Below are positions 43,530 to 52,854 of a stretch of DNA of 64,000 bases, piece after piece (the stretch's first letter is position 1; each line of letters opens with the position of its first letter). The DNA is taken from positions 1,166,014 to 1,230,013 of the forward strand of contig NC_015707.1 in the NCBI RefSeq assembly GCF_000217815.1, in the 5' to 3' direction. Both the position numbers and the translations under genes were made by a program. Under the pieces are notes generated by a model that saw nothing but the letters and a program-made list of their open reading frames with translations, did not search any database and was not told where the DNA came from. The DNA is from Pseudothermotoga thermarum DSM 5069. GTDB lineage: Bacteria > Thermotogota > Thermotogae > Thermotogales > DSM-5069.

Positions 43530-44575
43530 AGGGAAAACTTGCGTTTTTGGAACTAGCAAGGTTTGCAATTACGATCTTGATCGCTTTGCTGGTTGGGTAC
43601 ATTTTTCTGTCTTTCACGACGGATAATCCAAACGAAGCTTTTAGGTTTTTCATATCTGGTCCATTGTCAACGCAGCGAAGATTTTTTGAGTTTCTCAACA
43701 ACGCAACTCCTTTGATTGCAACTGGGCTTGCAAATGCATTGGTTTTCCAAGCGAAAATTTTCAACATAGGCGCAGAAGGTCAATTTTTCTTCGGGGCTTT
43801 TGGCGCTATGCTTTGTGCACTGACTTTTCCACGCATAAGTTATATTCACCTTTTGCTTACTTTGCTGACTGGTGCGGCATTTGGTGCTATTTGGGCAACT
43901 GTTCCAGCAATGTTTAAAGCAAAGTGGAAGGCAAGCGAACTTGTTTCTTCTTTGATGATGAATTACATTTCCTACTACCTTGTCCTTTTCTTGGTGAACA
44001 ACTATTTTCGGGACAAAGCGGCTGGTGCACTTGTTTCTTACAGATTTCCAGAAACCGCTTGGCTTGCAACCTTAACTTGGTATAGGTTGAACAGCGGTTT
44101 GTTCATCAATTTGGCGCTTGCCTTTTTGATTGGTTTTATCGTGTACAGGAGCAAATTTGGTTATCAAATAAGAATCGTTGGTGCAAACAAAAAGTTTGCC
44201 TTTTTCAGCGGTATAGAGACATCAAGTGTGGTTTTTTGGGTTCAAATTCTATCTGGAGCCATAGCTGGTTTCGGTGGGGCAATAGAAATATCTGCAATGT
44301 ATCGAAGGTTCGTCTGGCAATCTTTACCAGGATATGGATTCGATGGAATAATAGTTGCTATACTTGCAAGAAACAACCCGCTGCTTGTTCCTTTGAGCGC
44401 TTTGTTCATAGCTTATCTTAGAACCGGAGCAAACGTGATGGCTAGAACCACCGGTATTGCACCGGAAATAGTCATAGTTCTGCAGGCGATAATGATATTC
44501 TTGATAACCGCCGAAGCGTTGCTGGAAAAATTCAAAACAAAGGTTATTGAGAAAGAGGCGATGAAAGGTGAATAG
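43526..44575 (+). CDS. Nucleoside ABC transporter permease 1a
   Basis: A 349-aa BPD_transp_2 family permease (YufP/NupB-like) with about 8-10 membrane helices. FNIGAEGQFFFGAFGAML and GAIAGFGGAIEI are family landmarks. The ATG overlaps the ATPase stop (ATGA), and its end overlaps the next permease by 8 bases. With 44568 it makes the membrane channel. Confidence 0.94.
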   Translation: MKGKLAFLELARFAITILIALLVGYIFLSFTTDNPNEAFRFFISGPLSTQRRFFEFLNNATPLIATGLANALVFQAKIFNIGAEGQFFFGAFGAMLCALTFPRISYIHLLLTLLTGAAFGAIWATVPAMFKAKWKASELVSSLMMNYISYYLVLFLVNNYFRDKAAGALVSYRFPETAWLATLTWYRLNSGLFINLALAFLIGFIVYRSKFGYQIRIVGANKKFAFFSGIETSSVVFWVQILSGAIAGFGGAIEISAMYRRFVWQSLPGYGFDGIIVAILARNNPLLVPLSALFIAYLRTGANVMARTTGIAPEIVIVLQAIMIFLITAEALLEKFKTKVIEKEAMKGE

Positions 44576-45494
44576 TGTTCTTCAGCAGTTCTTCGATCCT
44601 GCTTTTTGGTACAGTGTTGTAAGGGTTTCTACACCGCTTCTTTTTGGAACCATGGCGGCTTTGATTTGTTCCATCGCAGGAACGGTGAACATTGGGATAG
44701 AAGGTATGATGTTAATGTCTGCTTTCACGGGGACAATCGTGGCTTCTTTTTCGAAAAACCCTTGGGTTGGTTTACTTTCGGCAGTTGCATCAGCCGTTGT
44801 TGTTGCGGCTTTGCTTGCTTACTTTCATCTCAATTTGAAAACAGATGTTGTCATAGCTGGGGTTGCAACCAACCTCCTTTCTTCTGGTTTGACTGTCTTT
44901 TTACTCTTTACAATAACCGGTGAAAAAGGAACATCCGCTGCGCTGAGAAGCTACGTTATACCAAGGATTGAGATACCCATTTTGAGAGAAATTCCGTTTG
45001 TTGGAAAGGTTCTAAGTGGTCACAACGTTTTGACTTATTTGGCGATCATTTGTGTCTTTTTGATTCACTATTTGATAACCAAAACAGCTTTTGGTATGAA
45101 CATGAGAGCTGTTGGTGAAAATCCCCAAGCAGCCCTTTCGGTTGGTATTTCGGTAAAAAGGATGAGATACTACGCGTTTCTTTTGAGTGGTTTACTTTCC
45201 GGATTTGGCGGGGCTTTTCTTTCAATGGGATACGTTTCTTGGTTTGCAAGGGACATGACCGCCGGAAGAGGTTTTATATCTCTTGCAGCTCAGGCGCTTG
45301 GTGGCAAATCGGCGCTTTTAAGTGCCGCGGGTGCATTGCTTTTTGGTATTGCAGAAAGTGTTGGAATAACCCTTCAATCTTTGCGAATTCCTTCGGAGAT
45401 CACCAACATGCTCCCGTTCATACTTACACTTGGTGTTTTGCTTTTGTACGCCAGAGTTAGAGTGAAAACTCATTCAAGGATTCAAGAGCAATAA
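44568..45494 (+). CDS. Nucleoside ABC transporter permease 1b
   Basis: A 308-aa permease (YufQ/NupC-like). VNIGIEGMMLMSAFTGT, MRAVGENPQAALSVGI and LLSGFGGAFLSMG are conserved in this half of the channel. GTG start overlapping permease 1a. It is the last gene of the first nucleoside operon and converges with the pseudouridine synthase gene, overlapping it by 21 bases. Confidence 0.94.
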   Translation: MNSVLQQFFDPAFWYSVVRVSTPLLFGTMAALICSIAGTVNIGIEGMMLMSAFTGTIVASFSKNPWVGLLSAVASAVVVAALLAYFHLNLKTDVVIAGVATNLLSSGLTVFLLFTITGEKGTSAALRSYVIPRIEIPILREIPFVGKVLSGHNVLTYLAIICVFLIHYLITKTAFGMNMRAVGENPQAALSVGISVKRMRYYAFLLSGLLSGFGGAFLSMGYVSWFARDMTAGRGFISLAAQALGGKSALLSAAGALLFGIAESVGITLQSLRIPSEITNMLPFILTLGVLLLYARVRVKTHSRIQEQ

Positions 45495-46163
45495 TTGTTT
45501 CTCTTCTTCGCTCAATTCTTTGAAAGTTCCAGGTTCAAGGTTTTGAAGGGAAAGTTTTCCTATCCTTACCCTTTTGATCTTTTCGTATTCAACGCCAAGA
45601 TATTTAAGGATTTTCTTAACTTCGTGATGTTTTCCTTCCGTAAGAACGATGCAAAGCAGATTGTCAGAAATAACCTCTATCTTCTTTGGGGTAAACTTTT
45701 CACCGTCGATGTACACACCCTGGTGAGCTTTTGACAGCTTTTCTTGATCAATTTTTCCACGGAAGATCACGTGGTATTCTTTTTCGATTTTGTATTTTGG
45801 ACTTATCAACTTGTGGGTGAATTGGCCATCGTTCGTGAGTATCATCATACCTTCGACGTCTTTATCAAGCCTTCCAGCAACGTGAAGTTCATCGATGTAT
45901 GGATGATCGATCAAGTCAAATATGGAAGCCTCATAATCTGTTCTATCGCTGACGTATCCAGCGGGTTTGTTAAATACCAAGTACACCAATCTGTGAGGTG
46001 CTACAGGATTTCCTTCGAGAAATACCTTGTCTTCGGGTTTAACCTCAAAAGAAGGATCTGTCACAACAACGTTGTTGACCTTCACCAAGCCTTCTCTTAT
46101 CAACTTCTTGACATAACTTCTGCTACCGACTTTTGCGTTTGAAAGGTATCTATCAAGTCTCAT
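45474..46163 (-). CDS. RsuA/RluB-family pseudouridine synthase
   Basis: A 229-aa rRNA-modifying enzyme. The N-terminal S4 RNA-binding domain is MRLDRYLSNAKVGSRSYVKKLIREGLVKVN. The catalytic domain has GRLDKDVEGMMILTNDG, whose Asp attacks uridine, and GKHHEVKKIL. RsuA modifies 16S and RluB/E 23S rRNA; I cannot choose between them. Single minus-strand gene between the two transporter operons. Confidence 0.92.
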   Translation of the reverse strand: MRLDRYLSNAKVGSRSYVKKLIREGLVKVNNVVVTDPSFEVKPEDKVFLEGNPVAPHRLVYLVFNKPAGYVSDRTDYEASIFDLIDHPYIDELHVAGRLDKDVEGMMILTNDGQFTHKLISPKYKIEKEYHVIFRGKIDQEKLSKAHQGVYIDGEKFTPKKIEVISDNLLCIVLTEGKHHEVKKILKYLGVEYEKIKRVRIGKLSLQNLEPGTFKELSEEEKQLLLLNP

Positions 46164-46223
46164 GATTTTTCTCTCCTCAATTTGTTACCTCAAAAAATAG
46201 TTTACCATCAAACTGTGCATCAA

Positions 46224-46235
46224 AGTTGGTATAAT
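46224..46235 (+). promoter_or_regulatory. Extended -10 promoter of the second BMP operon
   Basis: TTGGTATAAT holds a TGG-TATAAT extended -10 (TATAAT at 46230-46235), 32 bases before the GTG at 46268. GTTG and CAAC flank the hexamer symmetrically, which may be an operator. Confidence 0.55.
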
Positions 46236-46267
46236 CAACCTTGGATTTTGTTAAGGAGGTTTGGCAT

Positions 46268-48193
46268 GTGAAGAAAGTTTTGACCACTTTTTTGTTGATT
46301 TTGGTATGTCTAACTTTTTCAATTGATTTGCAGAAAGCTTTGACAATTTACAAGGAATTTCTAGAGATGTACAGAAGAAAAGATTTCTCATATCCATTCC
46401 TAGAGTTTTTGAATGGCGAATTGCAAAACCTTTCTTTGTACAGGTATTACAAAGCACTTTTGGACAAAAGCGTGGATCGCAGGGAGGCTACACCAGATCT
46501 TGGCTCGTACCTTGCCAGAATTTACGATGCTTTTTCGTTTGAAAGTGAAGATGAACAGCTTGCGGCGGCTTTGTTTATGTCCTATCTCACCTCAAGATTG
46601 ACCAGAGCAAATTTTTCCGTTGAAATCGTTCTAAAGAATGATGCTTTCATAAAGTTCTTCACCACTTACCGTGATGTAGTGACAAGAGAGGCTAGAACAT
46701 TTTTTGCATGGGTGATAAGTTACCAACTTGGGCTGTGTGAGGAAAAACCCCCAGTCGATGTGGAAGTTGTTGAAGTTTTGCAAGAGGTTTCCTACAGGTT
46801 CACACCTCCAACTCAACTTGTTCACATCAAAGACTTGGTGCTTTTTTATTCAGATCCATCCGTACAAGAAGTTTTAACCCAAGCCGTTTCAAGGGCAAGA
46901 CAAAATATCCTTTCAGATCCAACCAGGGCTATGGCTCACATAAACAGGGAAGCGAACTTCGTTGCAAGGGATATTTACAAACCTATTACAACCTTCCAAG
47001 TTCAAGTAGCAAAAGAAGCCTTAAAGGTTACGCCAACTGAAAGAAACTTTTCTTGGATTAGATTTATCGTGTACATCCCCCTTCTTTATCTTTTCAGGAA
47101 AAAATTGGGGTTTTTCAAAATCCTCGTAACTGCTTTGCTTGCGTTGGAAATCTTGCTATTTCTTGTTTATTTTGATCCTTTCTCGACTTACCAAGGACTA
47201 GCATACGGTTTAATCGCCATTTTCAGCTTTGGTTTTTGTGTTGTTCTGACGATCAGAAAGTTTGTAGAAAAACGAAACCTTTTAGATCTTTTGTTTGTGG
47301 TGGCAACGATTGCGGTTGTATTCATGCCGTTTGTTTATAGCTGCAAACAATTGACGATGGATAAATATCCTGAAATAAAAGATTCCGTTTACTATCCTGT
47401 TTTGAAAAGAGAATTGTTTGAAGATGAACTTTCAAAAGTCTTTCAACTCACCAGGTCTTTAGCCACAACTTTGTACATGAGTGTTGATGAAACTAAAAAG
47501 GTGTTCAACGAGTTACTCAACACGTTTGTGGATGCATCGAAATCAGGTGCATTCAACGAGCTCAATTTTTCACCTTATCCTTTCATATCCTTCAACGATA
47601 GTTCGGGTTTTTACTCAGCTCAAAACTTTAAAGAACGATTGACGCTTTTTAAGAATGCAAACACGATACTTGAGAACTTTCTATTGGATGAATCATCTAG
47701 GAAGAGAAATTTCGAAAAAAATCTCAGAAAATTGAAAAGCCATCTGCACGGAATGTTTGTTTATTCAGCAGATTTTCTGCGCTTGGATTTGATTGGACAT
47801 ATCGAAAAACTTTTCACACACAACTATCCCGTTTTATCTGATGTTTTACCCTTGGTCGGAATTTCTTCGTGGTTGAGTGAACCTGTGAAAAGTCCTAATG
47901 TACCTATTTTTAAAGAGATTACGGGAATTAAAGTTTTTGTGGCGTTGTTGCTTGTTTTCTCTATTTTGACACTGCTAGGACCTTTCTATGCTCTTCCATC
48001 AGCTTTTGTTGCAGCTGTTTTTGCGGTTGTTCAATGGATAGGGCTAGGCCAACTTAAAATATTCGTCGAGCAGGAATTACCAGTAATAGAAGTTCACCAC
48101 GTTCAAAGTGTCAACCCAGCTATTTTTGTGCTTATAATAGGATTGCTGATGATTAACATCCTAAAACTTTTCGGGAAGGGGGAGAGAGTATGA
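46268..48193 (+). CDS. Large membrane protein of unknown function, 641 aa
   Basis: I do not recognise this protein. GTG 46268 follows AAGGAGG. A signal peptide or first helix (VLTTFLLILVCLTFS) is followed by a long helical extracytoplasmic region (about residues 25-260), a cluster of four or five membrane helices (about 262-375), a second helical soluble part (about 380-555), and three helices at the C-terminus. No transporter or enzyme motif is seen. Its stop overlaps the start of binding protein 2 by 4 bases, so it belongs to the second nucleoside operon and may assist or regulate that importer. Confidence 0.8.
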   Translation: MKKVLTTFLLILVCLTFSIDLQKALTIYKEFLEMYRRKDFSYPFLEFLNGELQNLSLYRYYKALLDKSVDRREATPDLGSYLARIYDAFSFESEDEQLAAALFMSYLTSRLTRANFSVEIVLKNDAFIKFFTTYRDVVTREARTFFAWVISYQLGLCEEKPPVDVEVVEVLQEVSYRFTPPTQLVHIKDLVLFYSDPSVQEVLTQAVSRARQNILSDPTRAMAHINREANFVARDIYKPITTFQVQVAKEALKVTPTERNFSWIRFIVYIPLLYLFRKKLGFFKILVTALLALEILLFLVYFDPFSTYQGLAYGLIAIFSFGFCVVLTIRKFVEKRNLLDLLFVVATIAVVFMPFVYSCKQLTMDKYPEIKDSVYYPVLKRELFEDELSKVFQLTRSLATTLYMSVDETKKVFNELLNTFVDASKSGAFNELNFSPYPFISFNDSSGFYSAQNFKERLTLFKNANTILENFLLDESSRKRNFEKNLRKLKSHLHGMFVYSADFLRLDLIGHIEKLFTHNYPVLSDVLPLVGISSWLSEPVKSPNVPIFKEITGIKVFVALLLVFSILTLLGPFYALPSAFVAAVFAVVQWIGLGQLKIFVEQELPVIEVHHVQSVNPAIFVLIIGLLMINILKLFGKGERV

Positions 48194-49272
48194 AGAAGTT
48201 AGCTGTGGTGTGCCTGTTGATAGGGCTTGTAGTCATGGCAATGGGTTTTAGGGTTATCATGGTCACGGACGTTGGCGGACTTGGCGACAAATCCTTCAAC
48301 GACGGAACATGGGAAGGAATATTGATTGCCGCAAAGGAAATAGGAGCAGAAGCACAGGTTATACAATCCTATGAGCAAGCCGATTACATTCCAAACTTGA
48401 CGAAAGCTGCTCAGCAGGCTGACGTTGTTTACGCAGTGGGATTCATGATGACAGACGCGTTGTTTAAGGTTGCAAGACAGTTCCCGAACACGTATTTCGT
48501 TGGAATTGACATCGTTCCACCTGAAGGAGTCAACCTACCAAACGTTTTGTGCTTTGTCTTTAGAGAAGAACAAGCTGGTTTCTACGCGGGTTACATTGCA
48601 GCAGCGATGACTGCAACAGGAAAGATAGGTTTTGTCGGTGGAATACCGATACCACCTGTGGAAAGATTCAGATACGGATTTGAAGCTGGAGCAAGGATTT
48701 ATTCAGAACTTCACAAGAAGAGAATTGAAATTCTAAGAGGTTACACAAATGACTTTGAAGATCCGAAGAAAGGTAAAGACTTGACGCTTGCTCAATATGC
48801 TCAAGGGGCTGACATTGTGTTCTTGGCAGCCGGTGCATGCGGTAACGGAGGAATAGAGGCTGCAAGGGAAAAGATGGTTTCATTGGTCGGATCCGACAAG
48901 CTTGTGGACATCATCGACTATGTTACGAAGAACAAGAAAGGTTACTTTGCCATAGGTGTTGACGTCGATCAAGATTACATGGCACCAGGAGTTGTTCTTT
49001 GCAGTGCAACAAAAGGGATTTCCGCAGCAGGTTATTACGGTGTGAAATGGGCTTGGGAAGGAACCTTCGAAGGAGGATTGAAGGTACTTGGAGTTAAAGA
49101 AGGCGGAGCTGGCGTCAGCCCGATGAAATACACAAAGGGTATGATACCAAACCACGTCATTGCAGAACTTGAATACCTCACAAAACTCATAAAGGAAGGT
49201 AAACTTGTCATACCAGACACAGAAGATGCCCTTAAAGCTTTCAAGGTACCTCCAATAAGCTTCCCATTCTAA
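48190..49272 (+). CDS. BMP-family nucleoside-binding protein 2
   Basis: A 360-aa BmpA/PnrA-type binding protein, paralogous to that at 40880 but distinct. Signal peptide MKKLAVVCLLIGLVVMAMG has no proper lipobox. The mature part has VTDVGGLGDKSFNDGTWEG, where the Asp/Asn ring-binding residues of PnrA lie, and IGVDVDQDYMAPG. It resembles PnrA more than binding protein 1 does, so this is the likelier purine nucleoside receptor. Confidence 0.94.
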   Translation: MKKLAVVCLLIGLVVMAMGFRVIMVTDVGGLGDKSFNDGTWEGILIAAKEIGAEAQVIQSYEQADYIPNLTKAAQQADVVYAVGFMMTDALFKVARQFPNTYFVGIDIVPPEGVNLPNVLCFVFREEQAGFYAGYIAAAMTATGKIGFVGGIPIPPVERFRYGFEAGARIYSELHKKRIEILRGYTNDFEDPKKGKDLTLAQYAQGADIVFLAAGACGNGGIEAAREKMVSLVGSDKLVDIIDYVTKNKKGYFAIGVDVDQDYMAPGVVLCSATKGISAAGYYGVKWAWEGTFEGGLKVLGVKEGGAGVSPMKYTKGMIPNHVIAELEYLTKLIKEGKLVIPDTEDALKAFKVPPISFPF

Positions 49273-49282
49273 ACTTTACTCT

Positions 49283-49325
49283 AGGGGACCCCAAAGAGGG
49301 TCCCCTTTAACCTTGGGGGTTTTTT
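49283..49325 (+). terminator. Intra-operon hairpin after binding protein 2
   Basis: AGGGGACCC (49283-49291) pairs perfectly with GGGTCCCCT (49298-49306). A competing pairing of ACCCC...AAG with CTT...GGGGGT would end directly at TTTTTT (49320-49325). The two exclude each other, as in an attenuator. The ATPase starts at 49329. Confidence 0.75.
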
Positions 49326-49328
49326 GAA

Positions 49329-50861
49329 GTGGAAAAAGCCGTTGAAATGATCAACATTGTGAAGAAATTTCCTGGGGTAGTTGCAAATGACGATGTGAAT
49401 TTGACGGTTTTCAAAGGTGAAATACACGCCATAGTTGGAGAAAATGGAGCAGGTAAAACGACTTTGATGAATCAGCTTTACGGTTTGCTGCAACCAGATT
49501 CAGGTGAAATAAGGATTTTTGGCCAACCTGTTAAATTCAAAGGACCAAGGGATGCGATAGCAAAAGGTATTGGCATGGTTCACCAACATTTCATGCTTGT
49601 GAACAACTTGACTGTTGCCGAAAACGTTGTGCTTGGAGCGGAAACGACAAAGGGTTTCATCTTTGATCTTAAAACCGCAAGAAAAAAGGTTGAAGAGTTG
49701 TCCAAAAGCTATGGACTTTTGGTTGATCCAATTGCTAAGATAGAAGATCTTCCCGTTGGAATGCAGCAAAGGGTTGAAATCATAAAGACTTTGTACAGGG
49801 GAGCCGAGATACTGATCCTTGACGAACCAACGGCGGTTTTAACGCCACAGGAAACCAAAGAGTTGTTTGGGATTTTAAGAAAGCTGAAAGAATCTGGGAA
49901 GACAATTATATTCATTTCACATAAATTGGAAGAAGTCATGGAGATAAGCGATCGCATAACTGTTATGCGTCAAGGAAAAGTGGTTGGCGTTTTGAACAAA
50001 CACGAGACGAATCCAAAAGAAATAGCGCGCTTGATGGTCGGTAGGGATGTGGTTTTCACCGTCGAAAAGCTCCCTGCAAACCCAAAAGAAGTAGTTTTAA
50101 GGGTGGAAGATTTGTGGGTAAAAGACTACAGGCACCTTGATGCGGTGAAAGGAGTCAGCTTCGAGGTAAGGGCAGGAGAAATATACGGTATAGCTGGCGT
50201 GGCTGGAAACGGTCAAACAGAACTTGTGGAAGCTTTGACAGGTTTAAGAAAAATCGAGAAAGGTAAAGTTATATTCCTAGGGCAAGATGTTACGAACAAA
50301 TCCGTTAGAGAATTAAGACAACTTGGTCTAGCACACATACCTGAGGATAGGCACAAATATGGTTTGGTTTTGCAGTTTCCAGCTTACTACAACGTTATTT
50401 TGGGAAGGCATAATCGTCAGCCTTTTGCGAAATCAGGTTTTTTGGTTCATCGTGAAATCTACTCCTTCGCTGAAAAACTTCTTGAAGAATTCGACGTCAG
50501 ACCAAGGAACATAAAAATGCTTGGTGGTAACTTTTCTGGAGGTAACCAGCAAAAACTCGTTGTTGCCCGTGAGATGAGCGCGATGCCGAAACTCATCGTC
50601 GTTTCTCAACCAACAAGAGGACTTGATGTGGGTGCAACCGAATTTATACACAGAATTTTGATAAAGCTTAGAGATAGTGGTGTGGCTATTCTTTTGGTCT
50701 CGATGGAATTAGATGAGATACTTTCGTTGAGCGATAGATTGGCTGTTATGTATCGTGGAGAATTCATGGGAGAAGTCGATCCAAAGAAAGTGAGCATAGG
50801 GGAAATAGGTTTGATGATGACCGGGCACAGAGTTGAAACTGTTGGAGGGACAGAGAAATGA
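49329..50861 (+). CDS. Nucleoside ABC transporter ATPase 2
   Basis: A 510-aa double ATPase of the same class as that at 41985. Domain 1: Walker A GENGAGKTT, Q-loop region, Walker B ILILDEPTAVL. Domain 2: GVAGNGQTE and NFSGGNQQKLVVAREM. The first half is very similar between the two ATPases (IHAIVGENGAGKTTLM), pointing to duplication of the transporter. GTG start just after the attenuator; 4-base overlap with the next gene. Confidence 0.95.
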   Translation: MEKAVEMINIVKKFPGVVANDDVNLTVFKGEIHAIVGENGAGKTTLMNQLYGLLQPDSGEIRIFGQPVKFKGPRDAIAKGIGMVHQHFMLVNNLTVAENVVLGAETTKGFIFDLKTARKKVEELSKSYGLLVDPIAKIEDLPVGMQQRVEIIKTLYRGAEILILDEPTAVLTPQETKELFGILRKLKESGKTIIFISHKLEEVMEISDRITVMRQGKVVGVLNKHETNPKEIARLMVGRDVVFTVEKLPANPKEVVLRVEDLWVKDYRHLDAVKGVSFEVRAGEIYGIAGVAGNGQTELVEALTGLRKIEKGKVIFLGQDVTNKSVRELRQLGLAHIPEDRHKYGLVLQFPAYYNVILGRHNRQPFAKSGFLVHREIYSFAEKLLEEFDVRPRNIKMLGGNFSGGNQQKLVVAREMSAMPKLIVVSQPTRGLDVGATEFIHRILIKLRDSGVAILLVSMELDEILSLSDRLAVMYRGEFMGEVDPKKVSIGEIGLMMTGHRVETVGGTEK

Positions 50862-51895
50862 CCAGTAGGTTGTGGTCTTTTGTTGTTCCAATTGCTTCGG
50901 TTATAATAGCTCTTTTGATTTCGTCGGTGGTCATACTTTTGATAGGCCAAAATCCAATTGTGGCTTACAAGGCTTTGCTAAGAGGAGCTTTTGGTTCAAG
51001 ACTAGAAATAGCTTCAACAATTGTTAAAACCACACCTTTGATTTTAACTGGCCTTGCCGTCGGGTTTGGTTTTAGGGCAGGTTTGTTCAACATCGGTGCC
51101 GAAGGGCAAATGATAATGGGAGCTTTGGCTGCAACAGCTTTTGCTATGAACGTCAGATGGATGCCGGCAGTTTTTGCCATCCCGCTGACGATGTTGATTG
51201 GAATGCTTGGTGGAGCAGCTTATGCGAGTATCATTGGAATTTTGAAGGCAAAAACTGGAGCACACGAAGTTGTTTCCAGCATAATGCTCAACTGGATTGC
51301 AGAATATTTGTCCAGCTTCATGGTAACCGTGCCAATGGGTGTTGGATACGGAACACCGAAAAGTCCTGAAATAGCCGATAGTACAAAGTTACCACCTTTG
51401 ATGACCGTTCAAGCCACCGAGTTGACCTCTGGAATAATCGTTGCAATTCTTGCGGCCATAGTGGTTTACACAATACTTGAAAAAACCAGTAAGGGATATG
51501 AATTCAAAGCCGCAGGTTTCAACCCATATGCGGCAGAGTACGGTGGAATAAGTCTGTCTCAAAACATAGTCTTAGCCATGGCGATAAGTGGAGCTTTGGC
51601 TGGATTGGCTGGAACACTTGAACTTATGGGCGTTCACCACAGGTTTTTGGGAACTTTATCTGGCGGAAAAGGATTTGACGGTATATCGATAGCTTTAATA
51701 GGCCAGAACCATCCGATAGGGATTGTGTTTGCGGCTTTCTTAATTGGTGCGCTCAGGACTGGATCAAACGAGATGCAATTTGTAGGCGTTCCAAAACACA
51801 TAATAATCATCATCCAAGCGATAGTAATCTTTCTGGTCGCCGCAGATAGGATTGTGAAAACCATCTTGATCAGAAAAAAGAAGGTGGTAGCTTGA
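50858..51895 (+). CDS. Nucleoside ABC transporter permease 2a
   Basis: A 345-aa permease with about 9 membrane helices, homologous to that at 43526. FNIGAEGQMIMGALAATA, ISGALAGLAGTLELMG and GFDGISIALIGQNHPIG are family landmarks. The ATG overlaps the ATPase stop, and its own stop overlaps the next start. Confidence 0.94.
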   Translation: MTSRLWSFVVPIASVIIALLISSVVILLIGQNPIVAYKALLRGAFGSRLEIASTIVKTTPLILTGLAVGFGFRAGLFNIGAEGQMIMGALAATAFAMNVRWMPAVFAIPLTMLIGMLGGAAYASIIGILKAKTGAHEVVSSIMLNWIAEYLSSFMVTVPMGVGYGTPKSPEIADSTKLPPLMTVQATELTSGIIVAILAAIVVYTILEKTSKGYEFKAAGFNPYAAEYGGISLSQNIVLAMAISGALAGLAGTLELMGVHHRFLGTLSGGKGFDGISIALIGQNHPIGIVFAAFLIGALRTGSNEMQFVGVPKHIIIIIQAIVIFLVAADRIVKTILIRKKKVVA

Positions 51896-52848
51896 TACGT
51901 GTTCTGATAGCCCTTTGGCAGATATTCACAAATCCGGCTTTTTACAAGTTGACTTTGACTGCCGCAACACCTTTGATTTTTGCATCACTTGGAGGAGTTT
52001 TCAGTGAAACAACAGGGGTTGTCAACATAGCACTTGAGGGAATAATGCTGATGGCTGCCTTTTGGTCAGTTGTGTTTACCGCGTGGACTGGTAATCCTTG
52101 GTTAGGAGTTCTTTTTGCCGTCTTGGTTGGAGTTGGAATGGCTTGGCTTCATGCCTGGGCAAGTATAAAGTGGAGGGGTAATCAAATCGTCTCTGGAACG
52201 GCTTTGATACTCCTTGCCCAAGGTGTAACAGGTTTTTTGATGGAACCAATTTTTGGAAGGCCTGGGCAAACGGATATAGTTGGCAGGATACCTGAGGTCA
52301 GAATTCCCTTCTTGATGAAAAACAGATTTTTGGCTCAGTCCATAGGTGAGCTGAGTCCGATGATATACATGGCCTTTGCTTCGGTTTTCATAGCTTGGTT
52401 TATCATCTACAAAACAAAACTTGGACTTAGAATGAGAGCAGTCGGTGAAAATCCAGAAGCCGCGGATACCTTGGGAGTAAACGTCTATGCGGTACGTTAC
52501 TTCGGTGTGTTGATGAGCGGAGTGATGGCAGCACTCGGCGGAGCGTTTTTGAGCATTGGAGAGGTTGGAAACTTCAGAGAATTTATGACTGGTGGAAGGG
52601 GATTCATCGCCTTGGCAGCGATGATAGTTGGAAACTGGAATCCAATTGGAGCTATGTGGGCAAGCCTCATGTTCGGTTTTTCGGAAGCGTTGGCAAATCA
52701 ACTTCAAAGCAGTCCAATACTGAAGGTTGCTTCAACCACCAAACCTTTGTTCAACATGTTCCCATTCATCGTCACGCTCGTTGTGATTGCTGGATTCATT
52801 GGAAAAACAAGGCCACCAGCTGCCGATGGAATACCTTACGAAAAATGA
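51892..52848 (+). CDS. Nucleoside ABC transporter permease 2b
   Basis: A 318-aa permease paired with 2a. VVNIALEGIMLMAAFWS, MRAVGENPEAADTLGV and ALGGAFLSIGEVGNF match the YufQ/NupC half. TTG or nearby start with AAGGTGG upstream. It ends the second transporter operon and converges on the FtsA-like gene 6 bases away. Confidence 0.93.
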   Translation: MIRVLIALWQIFTNPAFYKLTLTAATPLIFASLGGVFSETTGVVNIALEGIMLMAAFWSVVFTAWTGNPWLGVLFAVLVGVGMAWLHAWASIKWRGNQIVSGTALILLAQGVTGFLMEPIFGRPGQTDIVGRIPEVRIPFLMKNRFLAQSIGELSPMIYMAFASVFIAWFIIYKTKLGLRMRAVGENPEAADTLGVNVYAVRYFGVLMSGVMAALGGAFLSIGEVGNFREFMTGGRGFIALAAMIVGNWNPIGAMWASLMFGFSEALANQLQSSPILKVASTTKPLFNMFPFIVTLVVIAGFIGKTRPPAADGIPYEK

Positions 52849-52854
52849 AATCAG

